A stretch of DNA of 64,000 nucleotides from Reticulascus tulasneorum (taxonomy: Eukaryota; Ascomycota; Sordariomycetes; Glomerellales; Reticulascaceae). The stretch covers positions 2,728,001 through 2,792,000 of the forward strand of contig LSAX01000004.1 of NCBI GenBank assembly GCA_001557505.1, written 5' to 3'. Positions 12,864-25,300 of the stretch are shown here, in pieces (positions within the stretch are counted from its first letter, which is position 1; each line of letters begins with the position of its first letter). A program made the translations under genes and the position numbers. The notes under the pieces are model-generated. The model saw only the letters and a list, made by a program, of their open reading frames with translations. It was not told the DNA's origin and made no database searches.

Positions 12864-15800
12864 GCTGGATTATACTTTGTCCAGGGACAAAGAAACCCTG
12901 TCATCCGAACCTAGTAAACCCAAGCCTCGAAAAAAGCAAAGCGCACACTAGGATCCGAAGAGGGAAGGGTTCAAAGGTCGGGTCTTCATATGTATGACCT
13001 TAGCACGGATGGGATGTGTGCGAAAGGCTGCGGGGATCGGATTGGATGGGCACAGCAGGATAAGCATGGGCCGTATCGAGATTCTTGGAGCCTCGCGACA
13101 AAGTAAAGTTCCAGGACCCACGAAAAAGGAAAAGCAAAAGGAAAGGAAAGGGAAAGCGAACGAAAAGGGGAAATATCTTCTAATAAGGAGCCCTTGGAGT
13201 TTTTGGGAAGAAGAAGTTTAAAAAGCCTAAGCCGATGTGGTTTGGGATGGTTGCGAAGAAAGTGGATGGGAAAACGTGGTGCGGGTAGCGAAGGCAAATC
13301 GTGGCTTTGGGCTGGCCCCCCTTCTAATTAGTCTAGGTGCCTTAGCACAGGCAATCTAGGTGGCCTAGGGTGAACTACCTTACTTTAGTACCCATCCTAG
13401 AGGCGACGGCGTAGCCTCATCAGTGGGCCAACACTCCGTTACGCGGTTATCGTGTATTGGATTAGGCGCCCCACGCTATAAAGCGAATCCATCTGCAAGG
13501 TGGAAGCCACCTCACTGTACCTAGCTGGCAATGACATATGTAGCGGGGTAGAGCCAGGGGGAGAAGGAGATATTCATTCAGCGATCCTCACAAGACTGGC
13601 TTCCATTCATCGAACATCCAACCCGTCCGGCGGTCTATTTGTTTGTCTAATCCGTACTCTGAGTGACGACTTCGATGTGGTGCTGACTGGAATTGGTCGA
13701 TCGTTCCAGAGAAAGGTTGCGTGCTTGAACGGCCGGCTTAGGTAGTAGCTGCCAGTCAGCGTTGCCCGGCCTCTATCACTGGTCAATCCCGGCCTGTGCC
13801 TCATCACTTACAACCACGTCTTGATGGCGTGGCATGAGGGCATTGCACAGCGCATATTGACTTTCACGACCTGCATCGACACGACCTGGTCAGGAGATCT
13901 CCCGTCGTCTCCGGTCGAAGCCCACGAATCCAGTCGGCCCTGGCGACGACGCTCCATGCTGGGCTGGCAAAATGCAGACGGACCATGGCCCAGCGCTGGG
14001 AACCTGAAGGTTTCGTTCCGTTTCGAGCCTCGTGCAGCGCTAGTGGAGCTGGCAACGTGGGGGGATCTAAGGTTTGTTGGCAATTCACTGCTTATGGATG
14101 ACTGTGAGAGGTGACCCCGTCCGTCCATCCGTCCATCCTATCCATGGTTCGAGACGACATCATCCATGCGGCGGGATTTGCACATGTGGGAACCATGGAT
14201 GGGATTTCATGCTCTATGACGAGTGGGTTTAAAGATAGAACTCTGGGATAGGACGATGGAAGGTCGGGACATATTGGCAATCCCACGCCGGATGGATTTC
14301 AAGGTCTGCATTCGGTCAAGTTGGGTCAGGTAAGTCAGTCCAGTTGGCTAATTATCGAGAGTCTGCCTGAGACATATCAAAGACATGCACCCTTCCTACC
14401 TTGCACAGCCGAAGTGAGTATTCCGCGTCTTGGGTCTGTCTGTCTGGCTTACCTTACACCCCGCATTTCTTCATTGGCTCCGAGATCCTTCACCGCGGTT
14501 ACACAATTATTCCTATCCGAGCCACTCACCGAATATGCCTCTACCTGTCAGTCCCATTTCCCGGCCTTGAGCCAGGTGTGGCGTTTTATCCCAAGAGAAC
14601 CTCTAGCACCAGGAAGAACGGCCCAGCCGATCACAACAGCTCGGTTCCTGGGTTCCTGAGCCCTTTGGCGACTACAAGCCGTGCCTTTCGCTCATCACCG
14701 ATCTCTCGGGCGCCACTATATGCAGCCTCGGTCAACGAAGGGGCGGGACCACCTGCAGCTATGCATCGGGTTTCCCGTTTTTGCCATCCGGGCACAGACG
14801 GTTGCCACCAGCCAGTATGGGATCACCACCGTGGTAAATATAATATCTGAACCCCCAACGACATCCCACTCTCATTTGCATCCAGCCCGAATTACACCTG
14901 CCTCCGGTAGTAACTGATGCGTTTTCGAACGCCCGCTACCCACCGTCCAGCAATATCAACTTGCTCCGCGCCATTGGCTCTCTGCCCACATCCTCGGTGC
15001 TTGGGTGTATATGTCGGCTTAGTGATACTGACTCGAGCGTGGGTTGCGGTTCCTTGTGACACCCGAATTCTACAAGCCAAGGGTAAGCCGGCAAAGGCCA
15101 GGCCAATCACTCGGTCAACTTGCAATGCAAGGTGAACAGGTTTAGTAGGAACAAACCTCGTCGCTTTGAGCCAATACTGCAGATTGTGACATATCACCCC
15201 CCGTTGAATCCCACTCTTTAAGCACTGGTGGCGTCAGGAGGTGAGAGATTCTGCATGCCCCCCAGAGTCGGGAGACGCTCTTGGTTTCCTTTTGCTTTGT
15301 CTAGTCTGGCCGATGTGTGGGATGAATTCGTGGGAGATGACGAGAACCTCCGCATCTTTTTAAAAATGGCGTCACAAGACCAATTTTTTCAGGGTTTTCC
15401 TTGCTCCACGATGCTCATTATGAGATGCTGGTCGGTTCTTGTCGACCGAGATCCACAGATAGCGAGTGGGCTTTATCTCGAGATCCGAGGTCGCATTTTG
15501 CTTTTGGCCCGTTTCTCAGCTCACCACATAAGTCGAGTTGCGTTTCCAGGCTAGCAGTCTAGCCAACTGGCACAAGCCGATCGAGACCCCGCCATATTCC
15601 CACCATCCCTTGCAGTAGAAGAGAGGGGCAGAGCCAGTCCTGCCCTTCCACTATCGCAATTGATCCACCGGGTGATGCAAGTTCATGCATGACATCAATT
15701 CGAAGAGCAAACAATTTCGTGGTTTGTCCACTTGCCGCTGCAGCCGACGTAAAGAGCTCTAGCGAATCGCATCGCCTTTCTAGCGAGTGCTGTTCAGCTT

Positions 15801-16040
15801 TATCGTGGAGGATGCGAGGATTGCACGATGGCTGAGACGGGGCTTCACCGTGACCGCCTCGGCAGACGAATCATTAATCACACCGACTGTCTGGTATGGT
15901 CAGCAATCCCGCCTTCAACCCTTGAACTAGATTCTTTTTTTATTTCTATGTGTAGGTTTGCTGGCTGTTAGTTACTGGCTCTTACGCTAGCGAACCCTGG
16001 ACACTGAGGCCTGGATGGTATCGAAGGTTCGCAAGCATTT
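12864..16040. other. 3.2-kb region without a recognisable gene
   Basis: No frame here reads as a known protein and none shows linked exons. The left part (12.9-13.4 kb) has purine-rich AAAGGAAAAGG tracts and CTAGG/CCTTAG clusters near 13320-13390 like those upstream of the SSD1 gene. It probably includes the promoter of the CASTOR-like gene. The rest may be UTR, noncoding RNA or plain spacer. Confidence 0.4.
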
Positions 16041-17822
16041 CTACTTCTTGATGCCGACCACTACGAAGTTGCGAGGGCTGTCCTTGTAGTCAAAGACAGT
16101 TTCTACCCAGCAGTCCTGCACAACGTCGGCTTGCTCCTTGAGAAACAACCAGCGGTCCGCAACTATTATGGACTCGACAACTCCGGCGCTGAACGCCATA
16201 AGGCTCCAGATCGCGGCCACTTCCTTCTTGCGAGGAAGGTACTTTTCTTCATAACCGGAAATCTCCTCGTCCGTTATATCCATCATCTTGTCCTTCGTGA
16301 TCTGGTTGTACTTGCCATAATCATTGTTTGTGGTCAACTTCGTCACAGCTCCCCTGATATAGTCCGTGAAGGATGCATAGCACCGCTTGCGCAACGAACC
16401 GATAATGACTGGGTTTGTGCCCAGATCGAATGGGCTCTCCGAGCTATCTTGACCAGGCTCGGCATCAGTTTCTCGGAGGCGTATTTTCGATACCACTCCC
16501 CGATCGAGGAACACCCGCTGCAACACGGCGCGGAAGAAGTGCCGCTTGAAGAAGTTGTCGCTTTCTGCTTCTGTCCAGTTTTGCGCCGCTTGACACGCCA
16601 TCATGCGCGCGGTGATGTTGAACCTGATTCCATGTCCATCATAAGACGATAGCTTTTCGCTCAGCGGAAATCCCTGAGGGTCGTACACCGTGGACAACAT
16701 ATTCGGCCTCCCATTCATCGCTTGGAGGTTCGGCCGGGCACGATGAAACTTGTAAGTTGGGGGGCCTAGCTTCTCAGTGACCAAGTTGTAGCAGCATCCA
16801 ACTATTGCAACCGCCCGTATCGCGGGATTCATGACTAGTGACCGGATGCCGTAATGAGACAAATTCCCGCATGAATGGAGCGAGACAGCCATCAGCCTGA
16901 GCTCTTTTCCTGTCCCTTCAAGCGAGGAATCCTGCTCAATCTTGGTAATGACATCTGACAGGTCGCCACTTTCCAGTGTGCCAACCACGTAAGAAACGGA
17001 TCCCTTCCCAAGCTCCTTGGTGTATTGGAGCTCAAGTTCTATATTCGGCCGTAGGTCGGAGACCGTGTCTTCCGACACCTGCTGGTCCTTGGCCACTCTC
17101 CTCTGTGCTTTCAAGCTAAGCTGATCGACCGGAGTTTGGTTGTCAAGCACCTGGTTCCAGAGTTTCTTGTTCCTCATAACTTTCTCTTTCGTTGCTAAGC
17201 CGACAAGTAGGTCGAGCTCTTTCGCGGCGGCGATGTTGTGCTCTCTTCCTTCCACAGCCACAACATTCCTGTTGTAAGGCGGGAGAGCAAGCGTCCGTCC
17301 AAGATAGTTCTGCCCGCTCCCGAAATCAACGAAGTGGGTGATGTCCTGGCCACATACCTCAGCGATATCCCCAGAGATCCGATCCACGTAGGCCGCAAAA
17401 TTGGTCACTTCATGAACTTTCTTGGGCTTCATGCCCACGGCTACTGATCTCGTGAGCTTGGGCAACTGCTCACTTGAAACAAACGAGCGCTCAAGTGAGA
17501 ACCGCCGTATATCTCTGATGTATTGTATCAAACTCGCAGGAGGCTTGTTCTTCTGGGCTGCTTCTGGTAGTGCATCCAGGTCATCTCTCATGAGCAGATC
17601 TAGGAAGGCCATGGTATCGTATGACAGCAAGAACGATTGCCATTCTTGCGGTATCACGGACTTGAACACCCCAGGCTCAGTGGTGAAGAAATCCAGTATA
17701 TGAACACCACCGCACAGAATCTGGAATATGTCTGTGGAGGTTGCGAACTCAAGAAGACTCTGCACATACTCTTCGGGCGAGTTGAACTCATCAGAGTATG
17801 GCAGTCGCTTTTCGGGTATCAT
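16041..17822 (-). CDS. METTL25/RRNAD1-type methyltransferase
   Basis: One exon of 593 residues, counting from the ATG at 17822. The frame stays open 28 codons further upstream but has no ATG there, so MIPEKRLPYSD is the likely start. An N-terminal helical region contains CGGVHILDFF, typical of the family. Motif I of a SAM-dependent methyltransferase reads HFVDFGSGQNYLG near residues 164-176, and a later GCCYNL (about 338-343) is the diagnostic Cys-rich motif of METTL25-like proteins. Residues near 310-325 (SLHSCGNLSHYG) fit the region between them. Members are predicted RNA or protein methyltransferases; the substrate in fungi is not established. Length is ordinary for the family. It shares a 322-bp promoter with the divergent SNARE gene. 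Confidence 0.82.
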   Translation of the reverse strand: MIPEKRLPYSDEFNSPEEYVQSLLEFATSTDIFQILCGGVHILDFFTTEPGVFKSVIPQEWQSFLLSYDTMAFLDLLMRDDLDALPEAAQKNKPPASLIQYIRDIRRFSLERSFVSSEQLPKLTRSVAVGMKPKKVHEVTNFAAYVDRISGDIAEVCGQDITHFVDFGSGQNYLGRTLALPPYNRNVVAVEGREHNIAAAKELDLLVGLATKEKVMRNKKLWNQVLDNQTPVDQLSLKAQRRVAKDQQVSEDTVSDLRPNIELELQYTKELGKGSVSYVVGTLESGDLSDVITKIEQDSSLEGTGKELRLMAVSLHSCGNLSHYGIRSLVMNPAIRAVAIVGCCYNLVTEKLGPPTYKFHRARPNLQAMNGRPNMLSTVYDPQGFPLSEKLSSYDGHGIRFNITARMMACQAAQNWTEAESDNFFKRHFFRAVLQRVFLDRGVVSKIRLRETDAEPGQDSSESPFDLGTNPVIIGSLRKRCYASFTDYIRGAVTKLTTNNDYGKYNQITKDKMMDITDEEISGYEEKYLPRKKEVAAIWSLMAFSAGVVESIIVADRWLFLKEQADVVQDCWVETVFDYKDSPRNFVVVGIKK

Positions 17823-18144
17823 GTTTGCCTGCTGGCAGATCCTGCCTTTATTTGAAGCCCTGAGGCTTGCAACATAATATCTTCCTTTACTTGGTCTGTG
17901 AGTCAAGAAATACTAGACTAGGCACAGAGGTGACTGGGAATTTTCTCGGTGTAGTTCGTACCGCCTTGTAAAAGTCTACGGGTGGAGGTTTGGTGGCCTT
18001 AGCGTCCCGAGGAATCACCGATCCACTGACAGCCGCCCCCAGCTGCAACGTCATCTCGAATTCCAAGCCGTCGCAACCTGGAGCCTCCATCGCGAATACA
18101 CGAATGCTTCTGCGAATGAATCTGCGCGCAACACTATCGCCAGG
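17823..18144. promoter_or_regulatory. Shared promoter of METTL25-like and SNARE genes
   Basis: Only 322 bp separate the two divergent start codons, so transcription of both must be driven from here, with overlapping 5' control sequences. No clear TATA box is seen. Confidence 0.5.
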
Positions 18145-18922
18145 ATGATGTCCTCGACAAATGAGCAGGATCCCTTCCTCCAAGTTCAGCAGTATGATAG
18201 CATACAAACCCCGGATTCAATGATGCCTCGCTAACCCCAGGTCCAGAGATGTCCTCTCCCAGCTGCAGTCTACGCGGCCACTCTTCGCCTCCTATATCCG
18301 AATCCGCTCCCTCTCAACCACAGCGACATCCCCAGAGCTAGCCTCAGCGCGGTCAGACCTCGAAGCCGCCCTCGGCTCTCTGGCCGAGGACCTGACAGAT
18401 CTCGTCGAGTCCGTCAGGGCAGTCGAGTCCAACCCCTCGCAATTTGGCCTCGATGTGCCCGAGCTCCGGAGGCGCCAGCGCCTCGTGCAGGAAGTCGGCG
18501 GCGAGATCGAAGACATGCGCGAGGAGCTGCATAAGAAAATCGACGGCGCCGCGTCTTCGGAGCTGCCGCACCCCAGCTCATTCGCGATCCCCGATGGCGC
18601 GGACGAGGACACGTATGCCGAGTTCGAGCAGCAGCAGCAGGTGTCGATGATGCGCGAGCAGGACCAGCATCTCGACGGCGTGTTCCAGACAGTGGGGAAT
18701 CTGAGGAGGCAGGCGGACGATATGGGCAGGGAGCTGGAGGAGCAGCGCGAGATGCTGGAGGTCGTGGATAGTGTCGCGGATCGCGTGGGCGGGCGGCTGC
18801 AGACGGGGATGCAGAAGCTGAACTACGTGGTGCGCAAGAACGAGGATAGGCTGAGCAGCTGTTGTATAGCTGTGCTAATTGCGGTTCTCATCATTCTGTT
18901 GGTTCTTCTGTTGATACTATAG
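18145..18922 (+). CDS. TLG1: Tlg1/syntaxin-6-like Qc-SNARE
   Basis: Two exons, 18145-18191 and 18241-18922, flank a 49-bp intron with a CTAAC branch; the product is 242 residues. The rejoined start reads MMSSTNEQDPFLQVQQSRDVL, close to the usual beginning of Tlg1/syntaxin-6 proteins. An N-terminal helical bundle spans about 10-110. The SNARE motif (about 152-213) has the central glutamine expected of a Q-SNARE at residue 184 in GRELEEQREM. The tail is a single membrane anchor, residues 222-242, led by SSCC, whose cysteines are candidate palmitoylation sites. Tlg1 acts in endosome-to-trans-Golgi fusion. A second ATG three bases downstream is an equally good start. Confidence 0.85.
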
Positions 18923-19226
18923 AGGCGGGACGGGGGGCAGGCATATCATGGGCTCGGAGTTTTCATACCACCTACAAGGCAGTTGGTCTGCCTTACTTGG
19001 TATAGTTTACATATATGAGGTCAGAAATCTGACATCCATATTTCCAGATTTGTTCCCACCATCCAAATTGTGACATTCTCAAACGCCTGACATGCAACCG
19101 TACCGACCTTGATGCGTGCTACAGTTGCCCGTCATGCTGTAGCTCCCAAACGCCGGACTACCTCCCTTCATCTCATTCAAATTCTGCCTCCTCATGCAAG
19201 TTGGGTGCCTATGGCATCACACTCTC
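18923..19226. other. Convergent 3' flanks of SNARE and GLE1 genes
   Basis: About 300 bp between convergent stop codons. No coding signal. Confidence 0.5.
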
Positions 19227-20937
19227 TCAATCCAAGCTGAGTCCCATATCCCGCCGAAGAACGTCGGCCAGCACCACCAAACCCGCGGCCGCTGTGCTCT
19301 TTTCTGGTGCTTTCTTCGGGAACTCGACAAGCGCCATTCGCAGAGCAGCGATTGCGGCGTTCCCATAGAAATTCAAGAATCTCTGTTCGTGCCCGTCGAT
19401 CATCGACTTGAGGACGATGTATTGGGTGTTTGAGACAAGTTCGTGTGGTGAGTTAACGATTGCTGCCATTGCCTTCCAGTAGTTTGTGGGTGGGTAGGGA
19501 TTCGTCTTCGAAGCCTTGCTGAAGTCGCGTAGCGCTATAGATGCGAATCCAGCGCCGAGACCCGTCATCCTGTCGTTATGCGTCTGCTCTGTGATGAACT
19601 GTCCTTCCTCCTTCTTCCAGCCAATTGATGCGCGGCCGCCATGGGTCTTGTCGCTTCCTCTAAACCCAAACAAGACAGGGCATGCAATGCGAAACTTGGC
19701 CATAAGAATGTCGATCAGAGAGATCCCTCTCCAGTGGAAGTCCTTGTTGGAGAAGATTTGAGCCGCAACAATGCCGACGGGTTCGGCAGCCTTGGTATTG
19801 GCACCTCCTTCGTTTATGAACTGCAATATGATTGCCTTCGAGAATATGTTCATCAAATAGATGAACAACGACGGTAGATGTGCTCCGTTATGCACTGCTC
19901 CCTCGACTGGATCTCTCCTATCTTGCACAAACCTGCTCACGTCTACGGGCTGGCTTGGTAAACGGCTATCTAGCGATGCTCGTAATGCGGCTATGATGGT
20001 GTTTGTCTGCATCATGTCAGTACATACGGACGGTCATCTTGTAGTATTTACTCACTGGTTGGACATTGGCGCCTTTTCCACCGGTAAGCTGTCCTATAGA
20101 CTTTCTGATCTGTCGGCGCATGTCCCCGAAATGGCCTTTCAGAGGCGACCCAGGAGCTTTTGCTTCTGCTTCAACCTCCTTCCGAAGCTTCTTCAACTCT
20201 TGGTGAATATGTGTATACTGATCGGGAGCGGGCGTGCCTTGGGGTTTCAAGGGAGCAGATTGGACTGTACCGGAACCAAATGGGCTCGACGTTGTCTGCT
20301 TTGGAGCGGGCGCAAATGGATTTGCAGCGAAGCCATTTGCTGGTTTCGGCTGCGTAGCTGGTGGCAAGCTCGGGGCGGCGACTGGGGCAGTCTGGGGAGC
20401 CGGAGGTACGCTGAGAGGAGATACTCTTTTTGGCGGCTGCTTCTCAATCGATTGCAGCGGCGCACTGGGTGTCGAGCTTTGGTTCAACTTTGATGTCCCT
20501 GGAGCAGAGCTCTCTGGTATGTTTGGGGTCTGGAGAGCTGCTCCGTTCACTTGTGGAGCCGGTTGGGTTCTCGGAGGCGGCAGTTGGGCTCTTGGAAGTT
20601 CTGGAGTCGGAGGCAGCTTGGGGATCTGCTTGGCTCGGAGTTCCCTCAGCCTCTTCTGCTCGGCAACAACTTCAGCTTCAGCCCTCAGGCGATCATGCTC
20701 CTTCTGTGCTTCCAGTTGTATCCTCCGCGTCTCTTCCTGGAGCTCATGCAGCTCGTATACCCGAATTGCGGCCTGTCTCACGCGTTCATGCTCGGCCTGC
20801 GCAGCTTCAATGGCAGCTTGGTGCGACAAGACAGAGTTGCGATCCTCCGAGAGGAGCTCCGAGAGAAAACCTCGATCTGGGCTCGACTGAGGATGGCTGC
20901 TATAGCTCCTCCTCGAGTTTGGAGAGGCTCGCGCCAT
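19227..20937 (-). CDS. GLE1: Gle1 mRNA export factor
   Basis: Exons 20937-20056 and 20006-19227 flank a 49-bp intron and encode 553 residues, close to yeast Gle1 length. The N-terminal half has a long Glu/Gln/Arg coiled coil (about residues 40-105) and then a Pro/Ala-rich linker with NPFAP and SPFGSG, FG-like elements common in pore-associated proteins. The C-terminal helical domain (about 300-550) matches the Gle1 fold: FIYLMNIFSKAIILQF, GWKKEEGQF, TGLGAGFASIALRDF. Gle1 sits on the cytoplasmic face of the nuclear pore and, with inositol hexakisphosphate, activates the DEAD-box ATPase Dbp5 during mRNA export. Unspliced translation would end just after the intron donor, so the intron is required for the catalytic-partner domain. 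Confidence 0.9.
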
Positions 20938-22388
20938 GATTGGTTCGGTATCCCGATCGACGTGCTATTGCATTTGGCAGAGGAAGACCTGGGGGAGGAT
21001 GTCGCTCGGCGGCAGTGAAGTGGTCGGTGCTGAATGTTTCAATCGGAGATAGGTAAAGCAAGGCGATGGCCTGGTACAATGCGACTAAGGAGTGAAAGAG
21101 TGCGACTCCGTGGTGGAGCTACTTATGGAAGGAGGACTTTGGTGTACAAAAAAAGGTGAGGTGCCCCCAGGGGATGCGTGAGGTCGCGCTTTGATGTGTT
21201 GAAAATGCTAGTTACCTGGCCCCAATGCTACGCCTACATATTCCGCGGCAGAAACAGGAGCAGGGATCATTGTCTGGCATACCAGAGTGCAGCGTACAGC
21301 GCCAAGGGTGTGTTGGTTGCAAGGGGTTTTAGGGCCTAGTTAGGTCCTATGTATGCAAGCTGCAGTGAGCCGCCGTCTACGGGGTCAGGTCACTGTACAC
21401 CTGGTGGATGATGGGGTGTCCAGTGGTCGCGGGCTGCTGGCAGCTGGCGCCACTCTCGCACAATCCCCCCGGCCCCATGTGGCCGCCCTGAACCTCACTG
21501 TAATATCGAGTGGACGTAACCTAGCATGGTATTTATTGGTGGTTGGTGCGTGCTGCTGCCGTGTTCTGTTTGGTTCCCTGGGACGGGCGATCGAAACTCG
21601 CCCCGCAGTACCCGGAACTGCACTGCACTGCTTATTACCAAGGTACATGGACAAGGACTGTGGGTGGTGCCGTCCCTTTTTGCCGGGCGGTCAAGGCTAC
21701 CTATCCGCCTCCCACTACTCAGGTAGTTAGGGGGGGACTACCTAGCGGGTTTAGGGTCAAGGTACAGATTAGGGTAGGTAGGCAGGTATGGTATGGCAGG
21801 TAGGCGAGTTTGGTGGGGACCAGGCTCACTCACTATCTAAGGTCTCGTATCTATTACCTCTGCCTTCCTTACTACGTAGCCCCTACCCAAAGGTACCTCT
21901 ACCCACCTAACCTTACGGGCTGCTAGGTACCTAGTTAATCCTCGACTCGCTTCTCAACCCCAACTTTCCCAGCTTGCAGCGACAACTAAATCCATCCAGT
22001 CCTCCATTCTCCTCCTCCTTACCTCACCTCACCTACGTCGTCTTCGCAACACTCCCTCCTCCTAGAGAGGTCCTTCCATCCGCCCTGCCTTCTCTTCAAG
22101 TCCATCTGCCTTACCTCTTTTATCTACACGCTCCTTGCTCAGAGTCCGTAGAGCTCGTTCCCAATTTTTCTCATTTACCTCACCACCCTACCCTCCTTGA
22201 GAATCTATCTCTGTTCCAAAAATCCAGTCTCCACACTGTCATTAGTCCGGAAATACGTCAGTCAATACGAAGCCAACCCATCACCCTCCATCTATCTAGC
22301 TTCGACCAGCACCATCCCTCGACCATCCTCGGCCATCTTCGAATAAGCCCGCACTCGACGTGCAATACTCTTGTTTGAACTGCCCGTC
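20938..22388. promoter_or_regulatory. Divergent promoter of GLE1 and SSD1, with long pyrimidine-rich leader
   Basis: About 1.45 kb between divergent start codons. From 21950 to 22380 the plus strand is strongly C/T-rich, as expected for the transcription start and 5' UTR of a fungal gene. The part from about 21690 to 21940 is the TAGG/TACC-rich tract listed separately. Confidence 0.5.
21690..21940. repeat. TAGGTACC-type degenerate low-complexity tract
   Basis: Short words such as GGTAG, TTTAGGG, TTAGGG, GGTAGGTAGG, GGTACC and CTAGGTACCTAG recur at uneven spacing, with local palindromes. It is not a clean tandem array. Similar words appear near 13320-13390. Confidence 0.55.
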
Positions 22389-25300
22389 ATGGAGCAGCAG
22401 CAGCAACAGCAGCAGCCGCCACAGGCTGGGGGTGTCCCAGGCCCTACTGGCCGCAGACTGCACATTGCGCATCGACGAAGCCCATCAGAGCTGACCCCTT
22501 TGATGAGCATGTTTGCAAACCCAGGAAGTAAGTCATTGGAACCTCCCGAATCAATCGTCACTCTATTCCTTATCTTTTTTCCTTCTGTCGGCCCCCCTGC
22601 CCTCGTCTCGTCATCGTCGTTATCGATTCTTCATGATGCTAACGTCGACCGTCTCTTCCAGTGGAACAACTAGCTATCCAGCAGCAGATTGAGCTGCTGC
22701 AGCAACAGCAGCAGCAGATCCAAGCTACTCAGCAGCAATATATGAACATGGGAATGCTCCCACCAACGCAACAACTCGGCCCAGGTGGAGCTTTCAATCC
22801 CTTGCAGCCTGGCATGGCCAACATGTCGCCCCAGACGGCATTTCAATTCCCCCAGCAGCTTCCACAGCAAAACATTCAAATGGGGGGTCCGCCCACGCAG
22901 CCATTGTCACATCGCCGTAATCAGTCGGCACTTCCAAACATGGGCATGGGACCGCCACCAGCTCCCTCTTCAGGAGCTTCGGGTTCGACTTTTGGCAACT
23001 TCGAGGCTCCCGGCGCCCACGGTAGGGAAAATGCCGGTGCTCGTGGAGGCCGAGGTGGCGGTGCTGGAGGTGGCCATCAAAGGCGACACTCCCTCGCACT
23101 CGCCGATGCCAAGAAAGCCGCCGAGGTCGCCCAGCAGAAACGCACAACGTCAGGCTTCCAATTTCCTGGCCCCGGTGTCTCAGCCGATGAAGGTGCAGGC
23201 GGGGATGCTGGTGCTGCCCCAGCTCAGCCCAGCGCCGACGCCCAGATTGCACAAGGATCTTCCGGCCGAGGACGTGGGAGCGGACATGGCCGCAGCCAAA
23301 GCATGGCTGTTGGTGCTAATGGCCGTGGTCGTGGTGGTGCGATGAATTTCTCCACTGACACCGCAGGTCAGGGCAACGATTTCCAACGTCGAGGCAGCTC
23401 TACTGGTGGCCATGCCAGAACTGGCTCCCGTAACTTTGAGGGGAACTGGCGCAACCAGAGTCAGGCCCAGGGTCAAGATAACTCTGGCGCCCAAGGCCAA
23501 CAGGGCTTCCAGCCAGGTCATCGAACTCGCGGCTCCGTAAACCAGTCCATCTCATCCATTGGCGCATTCCAATATCCTGGCCAGCCTCAGCTTATGCAAC
23601 TTCCGGGTCAGATGATGCCCATGCAGATGTATCCTGGCCAGCAAATCAATCCCATGCAGTTGAATCAACTGCAGGCTCTGCAAGCTGCCCAGATGAACGG
23701 TCAGCAATTCGTTGCTATGCAGGGCGGTCAGCATGCTGGTCAGCTTGGAGGAAACCAGCAGCAACAGCAAAGAAAGACACTCTTTACGCCATACCTCCCA
23801 CAGGCGACCTTGCCAGCTCTGCTTGGCGATGGCCAACTTGTGTCGGGTATCCTGCGCGTAAACAAGAAGAATCGCAGCGACGCATACGTCACTACCGGAG
23901 ATGGATTGCTCGACGCCGATATCTTCATTTGCGGTAGCAAAGATCGCAACCGTGCCCTCGAAGGCGACCTCGTGGCTGTTGAGCTGCTTGACGTCGATGA
24001 AGTTTGGGGCCAGAAGCGCGAGAAAGAAGAGAAGAAAAAGCGAAAGGACATAACTGACACACGCTCTGGCTCTACCAATGGAGCAAATCAGTCATCCGCT
24101 AACGGTGACGAGAACACCACTAGCGAAGGCGGCATTCGCAGACGCGGTAGTCTTCGTCAACGTCCGACACAGAAGAAGAATGACGATGTCGAGGTAGAGG
24201 GCCAGAGTCTTCTCCTCGTCGAGGAGGAGGAAATCAATGACGAACAAAAACCCCTGTATGCCGGCCACATCGTGGCGGTTATCGAGCGAGTCGCTGGTCA
24301 GATGTTCTCGGGTAACCTGGGTCTCCTTCGACCAAGCAGCCAAGCCACCAAAGAGAAGCAAGAGGCAGAAAGAGCTGCTAGGGATGGCCACCACTCCCGC
24401 CACCACGACAATCGTTCTAACGAAAAGCCCAAAATTGTTTGGTTTAAGCCAACTGACAAGCGCGTCCCGCTCATTGCTATTCCTACCGAACAGGCTCCCC
24501 GCGACTTCGTTGAGAAACACCAGGACTACGCCGATCGAATTTTTGTGGCCTGCATAAAGCGCTGGCCAATTACTTCATTGCATCCTTTCGGTACCCTTGT
24601 TGAACAGCTTGGTCGTATGGGCGACCTCAAGGTAGAGACCGATGCACTCCTTCGGGATAACAACTTCTCTTCCGATGAGTTTTCGGAGGCCGTCTTGCGC
24701 AGTGTCGGTCTCCAAGACTGGTCACTCGAAAAGGAGGACGAGGCTGCAATTTCTGCTCGACGAGACTTCCGTGACGAGAACATCGTCACTCTCGACCTTG
24801 ATGGCTCCGTCGAGCTTGGAAATGCCATTCACATCAAAACTCAGCCTGATGGAAAGATCGACATTGCTATCCATGTTCCTGATGTGACGCACTTCGTCAA
24901 GCCGAACTCGCTTGTTGATCGAGAGGCGAAGAAGCGTGGCACAGCCGTTCATCTCGTGAACCGGACCTGCGCTCTGCTTCCACCCAAGTTGAGCGCTGAA
25001 GTATGCTCATTGACACCTGAACAAGAGCGTCTGACGGTCAGTGTCGTTTTCCGTGTAAATCCCCATAACGGCTCTGTTGCAGAGGGTGATACATGGGTTG
25101 GAAAGAGTATCATCAAGAGCACGGGCAAGATCAGTGTCAAGGAGATCGACGATGCACTAAGCGGCCAGGCCGATTGGAAGCACCCATCGGTTCAGCTTAA
25201 GGACATCCAGATTCTAAATGTGAGTTGCATTCTTGGACTATCATTCCATATACTAACATCCCTAGGCTGTCGCACAAAAATTCACAGAAGCTCGCCTTGG

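Noticed and set aside
17823..17906. Upstream 28-codon extension of the METTL25-like frame
   Set aside because: It begins with TTG, has no ATG, and family similarity starts at MIPEKR.
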